Made by a program: the position numbers and the translations under genes. A DNA stretch of 64,000 bases from Agroathelia rolfsii (taxonomy: Eukaryota; Basidiomycota; Agaricomycetes; Amylocorticiales; Amylocorticiaceae): NCBI GenBank assembly GCA_018343915.1, contig JABRWF010000008.1, forward strand, positions 2,418,001 to 2,482,000, written 5' to 3'. The notes below the pieces were generated by a model. That model was not told the DNA's origin. It saw only the letters and a program-made list of their open reading frames with translations, and did not search any database. Below are positions 56,554 to 64,000 of the stretch, in pieces; positions within the stretch are counted from its first letter, which is position 1, and every line of letters begins with the position of its first letter.

Positions 56554-59500
56554 TCATGCACCGGCTTTGGCACCACCGGCGGCCAGTTCATCCCTTAATT
56601 TCATGAGCGCCCTGCCAAACTTGTTTCTTCCAGTACCATGCGGTCCAATACCCCAGAAAGAGTCTTCAAATGAATTCTAGTTTGAAACAAAGGCTATGAG
56701 ATTTTTCAACCCCGGAGAGAGGAGAGAAAAATCACCTCGATGAGTTCGGCATCATCGGTGGCCAGTAGCGCCTCACCAAGATCGGCGTGCTGTGAAAACT
56801 TCAAGCGCAGGGTCTCGTCCATCTAACATTCGAAGGAGAAGGGAAAAAAAACGCGCATCATGAGTTGATTGATCATCATCGTTTTAGCACAAGCATAACA
56901 AGCCCATCATGACATCATGTGATGGGTCCAGGGGTCAACGCCTGTAGGAACAGAATTGTTTAAAAACAAAACAGACCATACCATTTTCGTATTAATCTGA
57001 AACCAGTCCTTCCTAATATCGGACTTAAACTTTTGCGCCTCCTTGAAGGCGACCGAGGGCCGCTCAGAACATACTCTGATGTATTCTGCAATGTCCGGTC
57101 GGTGCGGTAAAAACTATCATCATGATGAGGGGGGATATACGCTCGTCAATCAATGATATCCACTAGGCTGGAAGAATTTCCTCGACTTGGTCATACCTTA
57201 AAAGACTGATAGAGATGTTCCCCCGTCGGATATCTTCTTCCTTGATAAACAATCGGGTGAGGCGACGTATTGGACAGGAAGAAATACGCGTCCGTCTTGT
57301 AATGGAAGAAAATTCGTCTCACGACGTGACGTGGGCCGCGCGGTTCCTCTTCCTGCAGTTCTTCTTCTCGCCGCAGTCGGGCCCGGAGCCGTTCGAGAGC
57401 TTTGCCCAATTGGTTCTGGCCATCTGCATTCTTGCCGATTCCCCAGTATGAATCGGTCGGGGAGTTCTATGAATTAAAAATGAAAAAAAAATAAGTAGAT
57501 GAAATGAAAATAAGACTCTATTCGGTCGAGATTTCGTGATAACGCGAGGAGCATACTTACCTCGATAAGCTCCGCGTCTTCAGTCGCTAACAGCTTCTCC
57601 GTGAGTTCCGGGTGCTGTGTGAACTTCAGATAGAGCACTTCATCCATCTTATTTTGTGTGTTAGTACAGTCATGATGTGATTAATTGAATACTATCCATG
57701 CTCACAGCTCGGAGGTTGAGCCCCTTCTTCCACTCGAGAGGTACTCTATCCTGAAATTGCCGCCCAATCTTGAACGCATCGGCAGGAGTCGCACACCTTC
57801 TCACGTTCTCCTGGATATCCGGCCAGTCTGGGTAAAACTGAATAGATTAAAATTTGATAAGATTTGTGCCTTATAAGGACAGTATATGCACCCGTACCTT
57901 CATTGCCTGAAATAAATGCTCGCTTGTGGGATATCGTTTGCCTTGCCAGACGACAGGATATCGTGCGAAGTTCGTAAATTCAAAATAAGGATCATCTTTG
58001 TCATAAAAAAGAATTCGTTTGGGCTTCGGAGGACTAGGATGATTCTTTGGATGAGCACGGCCAGCCGAAAGATGATCGATGTAGTAGGAAACGCCGTGAA
58101 GATGCTGGGATTGTTTATCTTCGTCATCGTCGACCATTCGATCTTCTTCGTTGATTCTGGTCCTGAGCCTTTCAAGAGCTTTCCCAAGTTGATTCTGGCC
58201 CATGCCATCGTCAAGTACTCCCCAGAAGCTGTCGTCCGGAGTATTCTATGAGTTGGTCATCAAAACTGACCAGTTTTTAACATATAGTGTGAAATCATAC
58301 ATAAACGAGTTCGCAGTCACTTGTGGAAAGTAGCTCCTCTAAAATGGTCGGATATTGGAAGAACTTGGCGTACAAAACTTCGTCCATCTATTGCACGGTG
58401 AGTCCCGATTATTTCTGGGGCGTTTATATTCGAAAAATGCCTACAGATTTGATGTCTCCACCATCGTACCAAGATGGTGAAACATTAACACGGAAATTAT
58501 GTGCGATACGCCTTGCATCTACAGCGTCATGGCTAAAGGTGCGAATGTACTCTGCAACTTCTGGGCGACTTTGAAAAAACTGCGTTGGAATACTGAGTGA
58601 GTTTCTAGCAGAGAATATAGAAATTAGAGAGTATAGCCACCTTCATTGCTTGGAACAAATGCTCGCTCGTGGGATATACGAGATTGTTGTAGATGATGGG
58701 GTATGGAGAAGAATTGGAGAATGAGTGATATGGGCCATCTTCGTCATTGAAAATGATCTGGTGCTTGGTGGGAGGAGGTATGTCGCGAGGCTGGCTGGAG
58801 GCTAATCTAGACTTAAGCTGACTCAGGGTCTTTGTGATTCCGGATGGTCCCGCCGTAGATTGTTGCTCCTGGAGGAATCGTCGCCGCAATCGCATCAAGA
58901 TCCGACCTAGTTTATTCTTTCCGTTTCTGGATTCCCCAACTCCCCAATATTCATCCAAAGGGGATTCCTGCACGAGTTTGGAAATAAGTGGAAGAATGAA
59001 GATCGGTGCTCATTGATCATGACTCACGAAGACGAGTTTACGTTCTCCTGTGTCTAGAAGTTCCTGACGAAGGCTTGTGTGTTGAGTGAATTTGGCGTAT
59101 AAGACATACTCCATCTAATTGTCGTCTCAATTCATGATGCCAAAGGGTCAAGAAGCGAAACAACCGGAGTTTGCTTACTGCCCGCTTGTTCTCCCCGTAC
59201 CGCCAGCTGGGCTTAACCTGTGATACATAATGCTGTGCAGCAGCATACGCCCTGTCTGGGGAGGCGAGACTGCTGATATATGTCGCTATATCAGGCCTAT
59301 GAGGCAAGAACTATGCACCATCACTGAATGAGTACCGTTTGAAGATGAAAAGAAATACCTTGAGGGCGTGAAACAGATGCTCGGCTGTTGGGAACGACTC
59401 TGACTTGTGCTCGACAGGGAAAGGTGACGAGTTTGCAAAGGCATAGTGAGGGCTCGTCTTATCATAGAAATAGATGTGGGTACTTGGTCCAGATGATGCT

Positions 59501-59583
59501 GAGCGCCATGGTTTGTACCATGACCGATTAGCTCTCTTTACCGCATCATCTGAATCAAATCCAAATCCAGTAAGGGGGTGCAT
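56554..59583 (-). CDS. Tandem four-NADAR-domain protein
   Basis: Thirteen minus-strand exons, all joined in phase 0: 59583-59359, 59310-59179, 59114-59028, 58967-58641, 58579-58445, 58387-58301, 58245-57898, 57837-57706, 57647-57561, 57466-57197, 57113-56982, 56822-56736 and 56676-56554, 723 aa. Four NADAR (DUF1768/YbiA-like) units begin near residues 35, 219, 408 and 571. Each runs FxN-xSPxPI...YPTSEHLFQAMK, then a 44-45-residue exon starting F-x2-RP-(D/E)-(I/V)A, a 29-residue exon MDEVLYAKFxQHxxL...LLAT-D-ELI, and NSPxDSFWGIG...GxNQLGKALxRLR. Linkers between units are charged or Pro-rich. The family acts on NAD/ADP-ribose-derived or phosphoribosyl intermediates; the reaction here is not known. 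Unit 4 departs most at its start (FHYKTDAYFF). Confidence 0.92.
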
Positions 59584-61067
59584 GGTATATTAAGAACTAT
59601 TGGAGCAGAGAGGCTGTGGTAACGGAGCTGCTTGGAATGCAACCTTTAACAGCGACGCTAGATGAGGTGACGTAGTAGCAGTATCACTGCATGAGACCTA
59701 AGTCAGGAGCCGGAAAGAGGTGAGAATGGACAGATATGGCAAGCCACGCCTCTTTGTAATGAAATACAAGCAGATAGAGTTGCGCAGCAGCGTTGCATAC
59801 ATGTGTACTTGATATGAACACAAGGCATGCTCCGAGTTGGTGGCAAGTGACAACAGGCTTGATGATGGATGTCCTCGAGGCGTACTTGATGCCGTCATAC
59901 AACAATATCACCTTGCACCATACTGATTAATATTTCATGAATTTAGATAAAACTTTGGAGCGTATATGTAATCATCCACCAGAACACTATTAAAGTGTTC
60001 ACTTGCACTCGTAAAGAGGGTCAATGGGATGGTAATAACCTAAATAGTAAACGTGGCACTATGGTAGTGTCGCCCCTGGGTTTGCCCATGCCGCAGCTAC
60101 GGGCCGAGAGGTAATTGCATACATCAACTCACATGTTGATTCGTTGATTCGCCTCACAAAGCTCATAGATCTAGAATACGGCCCATACTTGCCTCGTGTT
60201 CTACTCGATTCTGACACGGCTATAGGTCCGAGTTTACCACTTCGGACGGTATTCTTAGTACTCAGTAAGTTTTATTTTCAGTAATAATGTGTGGGGATCG
60301 ACCCTATTTGTGTTAAATATATACAAGCCCATTCTTCCATGGCAATAATGGAGTGCCCTAAACCCAGTGTAAATGCCTCACCGACCGCAATAATCAAGAT
60401 ATTGGGGAGTATATTATTTAATCATTCCAAAATGTAGAAAAACGCCTTAACTCAGAATATTCTTGCAAATGACTTCCATCATGTTGAATCAATACTTATT
60501 TATTTATCATTTAAAGCAAGCGCTTGAAATAATGAGGTTTGTCCGTCAATCCTAATAGGAAGGAATAGCATGAGATGGCTCAGATTTGATGGTAATGTTG
60601 CATTTCGTGTTCAGAAGAAGCAGGGCCTGACTGAAGATATATAGAGAATTATTATCCAAATCTTCACATTGCTAGTCACGAGGGCAAATCAAGTTGATTT
60701 TTGCGAAGTGGGGTGGAGCCTTGGGTAAAGAAGGTATGAAGTAGCATGATGAGCGATCGACCAGCTTGAATTGATATTATGTGAAAATGAAAAGACATGT
60801 CATCAAGTAAAGCTGAGAGTTTCGAGGTTTTTCAGCTAGTCAAGGGCGATGACGAGTCAAATCTATTGCAATTCACAGCGAGAAGTTCGAGTCCTTTATA
60901 GTGACGGAAGAATCAGGAATAGATAGGCCTACCAATTAGGAAAGCAAAGTATGGACCTTACTTATGTAAGCAGCTGTACAGTACCACGTAAGCAAGGATT
61001 TCCACATTCGGGCAGAGGTCGTCGCCGCCGCGCCCAACGTCCTCAAGACCTCAAGAAAATCAAGATC
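59584..61067. other. Intergenic, divergent promoters
   Basis: 1.48 kb between the NADAR gene start and the RPL4 start. AT-rich; no gene recognised. Confidence 0.4.
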
Positions 61068-62482
61068 ATGGCCTCCCGCCCCACCGTTAACGTTCGCACG
61101 GCCAATGGAGGTGCTTAGCTCTGCTGAACTGTCCTTGACAACCCCAGAGTTGGTCTGATCTTGCTTGATATCATTCAGAGTCGTCGAGCTCTCTTCCTCT
61201 CCCCGCTGTTTTGACTGCACCCATCCGTCTTGATGTCGTACAGCAGGTGCACAGTGAGTTGAAACCGCTATCGGTACAGTAATAAAATACAGATATTTTT
61301 TTGATTAGAGAGCATCGCCAAAAACAGGAGGCAGGCTTATGCCGTGAGCGAGAAAGCTGGCCACCAGACCAGCGCTGAATCTTGGGGTACTGGTCGCGCT
61401 GTTGCTCGTATTCCCCGTGTTGGTGGCTCCGGAACCCACCGCTCTGGTCAGGTATGCTAATTTACTATTGAAACCGCTCTTAGATCATTTATTCATCTTT
61501 ATGATCATTTTTCTAGGCTGCGTTCGGTAACATGTGCCGTGGTGGCCGCATGTTTGCACCTACCAAAACCTGGCGTAAGTGGCACATCAAGGTCAACCAG
61601 AACCAACGCCGTTTCGCAACCGTCTCTGCTCTTGCCGCATCTGCGCTCCCCTCTCTCGTCTTGGCTCGTGGCCACCGCATCGAGGAGATTGACGAAGTTC
61701 CTCTCGTCCTCGGTGGCGATGTTGAGTCGATCAAGAAGACCAAGGAGGCTGTTACCCTCCTGAAGTCGCTCGGTGCCTACGCTGATGTCGTCAAGGTCTC
61801 CAATTCCCGCAAGCTCCGTGCTGGAAAAGGCAAGTTGCGCAACCGCCGCCACCGTCAACGCCGTGGTCCTCTCATCGTCTACGCTGAGGACAATGGCATT
61901 ACCAAGGCATTCAGGAACTTGCCTGGTGTTGAGGTTGTCAACGTCAAGAGGCTCAACATTCTCCAGCTTGCTCCTGGTGGCCACTTGGGTCGTTTCGTTA
62001 TCTGGACTGAGGGTGCATTCAAGCTTCTTGATGAGGTCTTTGGAACTTTCGACAAGGCATCCGTCTACAAGAAGGACTATGTGTGAGTTTATACATGTTG
62101 AAATACGTTTTCTCCTTTAGTAATGATCTTTCCTTAGCCTTCCTTCCGCCAAAATCACCAACCCAGACGTCACTCGTCTCATCAACAGCAGTGAGATCCA
62201 GGCTGTCGTTCGCCCCGCCGGCCAAAAGATCCAGAAGAGGCCCTGGACGCAGAAGAAGAACCCTCTCATCAACAAGGCTGTTCTCTTCCGCCTCAACCCC
62301 TACGCCAAGACCCTGCGCAGGCACGAATTGCGTATGTATACTTAAAGTTATATAGTTCAACTCATACTTACACTCATCCATTTACAGTCAAGCAGGAGAG
62401 GCTCAAGAAGAAGGGCGCCAAGAAGCCCAAGAAGACTCCTGCTGCTGGCGAGGCTTTCCTCAATACCCTCTTTGCTGCTTAA
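61068..62482 (+). CDS. RPL4: 60S ribosomal protein L4 (uL4)
   Basis: Six exons: 61068-61110, 61179-61253, 61309-61451, 61517-62082, 62138-62331 and 62388-62482, 371 aa. [14 protein letters not shown], then [20 protein letters not shown], the long [22 protein letters not shown] loop that reaches the exit tunnel in uL4, [55 protein letters not shown], and a Lys-rich end [15 protein letters not shown]. Very strong match to the eukaryotic family. Short introns sit in the first 450 bp, as is common for ribosomal-protein genes; none is large enough to suggest an embedded snoRNA. Confidence 0.96.
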
Positions 62483-62757
62483 GCTTCCATAGTTTGTTCG
62501 ATTATGAAACTTGGCTCCTTTATGGCACCGATGCACATGTACTATTGCTTCTGTTTATGATTCTATAGTTGATATACTTTTCTCGTAACCCATGTGCTCT
62601 ATGTACAATCATAAGTTGTGCCTACATAGTCGAGAGATCCGACGGCGTTGTCCAAAAGAATGAGACGTGCTTGTGATCGCTAGATGTATGCATTCATGGT
62701 CTACACTGTCGTCATTGATAATAATGAAATAGTATATGAGCGATGTTATCTCAATCA

Positions 62758-63856
62758 TCAGAGCCAATTATCCATCCTTGACCAAATCTCTTCCTGTTCG
62801 CCTTTCCATTCCTCCCTCTTGTCTATGCAACACGAGTCACAAAGTCCATGTGATGCCCAGTCAATCTCGATGATCTTTTGCAGCGTCTCCAATGGTTTGT
62901 ATACGCCATCAGCATCCAATGCAGGCTGGATAACGAGGTTCATCCAAGTATCAGCAAACACATCCGTGCATGCCATATGCGACGTCGTCGCAGGAGTAAA
63001 TAAGATCGGTGTGAAGTGGGCAATTGTCTCTGACATGAGATGCGCACAGCGTTCTTCTACCGCTGGGGAAATCGGGATTGGGGGATGGACTTTGATATCG
63101 GTACCGGTATGATTGGTATGGGAGGGAGACGTGGTTTCGGATGTCTTGTGGTTGTTAGTAGATTCAGATGGCTTGGGAGGCTGATTCTCGTTCGTAGGTA
63201 TCGGTGCGTCGTCGACATCGACATCTGAGCTCGTCATGAGGCTGTAGAATAGGCCTTTCTGAATCTAATATATATATATGCGGGCGGAATCGTGTATGTT
63301 ATGATCTTTTATCGCTAAAAAAGAAGATAAGGAGAACGCACAGGTTTAATGTTGTAATCGAGCGCAAGTGCGATAGCCTCTTGCAGATACGGAGGGTGAA
63401 CAAACGGAGAGGCCCCACTTGGGAAAAGATTGGTCAACAGCGTCTTTGTAAGCTCATGAGTGGCGGGCACGTCTGCTGCATGGGGTGAGGTAGCTCTGAA
63501 GACGGATGCTATGAAATAAAATGATGAATTGGAATAGAGCAATCTAGTAAGAGCTGATAATTCAGATAGGTGGGGATAATGATATGAGTAAATGTTCTCT
63601 TGTACACGTACTCGTCACTATAAACCAGTCTCAGCCACTGATGAAAGTCATATTGAGCCTTTGAAGAGAAATTCGCTGGAACTTTGACGAGCTTGAGGCC
63701 TTCGTAGGTTTCTGTACTATTGGTAATCCAGGTAGATATAGATTTCGAGTGCCTCGTCAGCAAGCTTTCATGCAGCTTATATAGATCAGTTTCGTTTTGG
63801 ACTATCAAGGATCCATCGGGAAACCAGAAATCGGGATGAGGTCGCGAGGAAGCCAT
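62758..63856 (-). CDS. BTB/POZ-like protein of Agaricomycetes
   Basis: Minus-strand exons 63856-63612, 63543-63342 and 63264-62758, introns 68 and 77 nt, 317 aa. The N-terminus HPDFWFPDGSLIVQNETDLYKLHESLLTRHS matches the BTB-fold start common in these fungi (H-P-x-F-x-F-P-D-G-x-L-x-x-Q). A helical part contains HELTKTLLTNLFPSG and LQEAIALALDYNIKP. The C-terminal half is Thr/Pro/Glu-rich, then a cysteine-bearing end (SHGLCDSCCIDKREEWKGEQEEIW). Substrate adaptor or other function unknown. Splice at the second intron gives PIQKGLFYS, consistent with the open frame. Confidence 0.75.
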
Positions 63857-64000
63857 ATAATCACAGCGTAGTGCGCCCAGAAGATATTGATAATTTAGAT
63901 CTTGAAAGCTTGAAAATTTGAACTATGAGTAGCACAGTGATATACAGCTCGAGAGCTGCAGCCACCACCCGGGAAGATCGGCCCGTCTGTTCAAGATCAG
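63857..64000. other. Upstream flank, window end
   Basis: Only 144 bp before the window ends, no signal. Confidence 0.3.

Overview
The window is nuclear DNA of a filamentous basidiomycete, most likely an Agaricomycete. Protein-coding genes are split by many short introns (mostly 50-75 nt, GT-AG, with CTAAY-like branch points). Gene content fits: a TMA46-type factor, Cwc2, Rae1, Erg3, Rpl4, several many-exon MFS transporters, a fungal 7TM family and Crinkler-like P-loop genes. A Ceratobasidiaceae (Rhizoctonia-like) source is a guess from gene style, not shown.

Layout. 1-3.9 kb: no intact gene, but a diverged tandem duplication (about 0.84-2.47 and 2.54-4.08 kb) whose second copy carries the promoter and 5' end of the gene at 3933. 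3.9-11.4 kb: housekeeping block with a KEN-box Ser/Pro-rich protein, TMA46/ZC3H15, CWC2 (-) and a DUF1295 membrane protein. 11.4-19 kb: accessory block with two relics of a Crinkler-like P-loop/nuclease gene (-), each followed by a divergent small-secreted-protein gene (+), plus a dead third secreted-protein copy. 19-26.3 kb: coiled-coil protein, DUF4112 protein (-), nitroreductase (-), ERG3 sterol C-5 desaturase (-). 26.5 kb: intron-containing tRNA-Ala(UGC). 26.7-35.4 kb: nested transposons: a Tc1/mariner-type inverted-repeat element containing a solo LTR and a full-length Ty3/gypsy chromovirus (27855-35034).

35.5-40.7 kb: RAE1 (-), an unknown basic protein (-) and a CHORD-like zinc protein (-). 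43.2-48.0 kb: two unrelated MFS transporters, a DHA1-type on + and a sugar-porter type on -. 48.5-52.4 kb: macro-domain protein (-) and ARO8-type aminotransferase (-). 54.2-55.6 kb: 7TM protein (+). 56.6-59.6 kb: one gene on - encoding four tandem NADAR domains. 61-64 kb: RPL4 (+) and a BTB-like protein (-).

The most notable items are (1) the four-NADAR gene with repeated exon architecture, (2) an inferred 3-nt exon in the aminotransferase gene, (3) the intact chromovirus, with identical LTRs, an 11-nt self-priming match and a -1 frameshift cassette at the gag stop, and (4) the duplicated divergent pair of a Crinkler-like gene and a secreted-protein gene. All gene models were spliced by hand. 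For each full model the exon lengths were checked to sum to a whole number of codons, but no transcript data were available.
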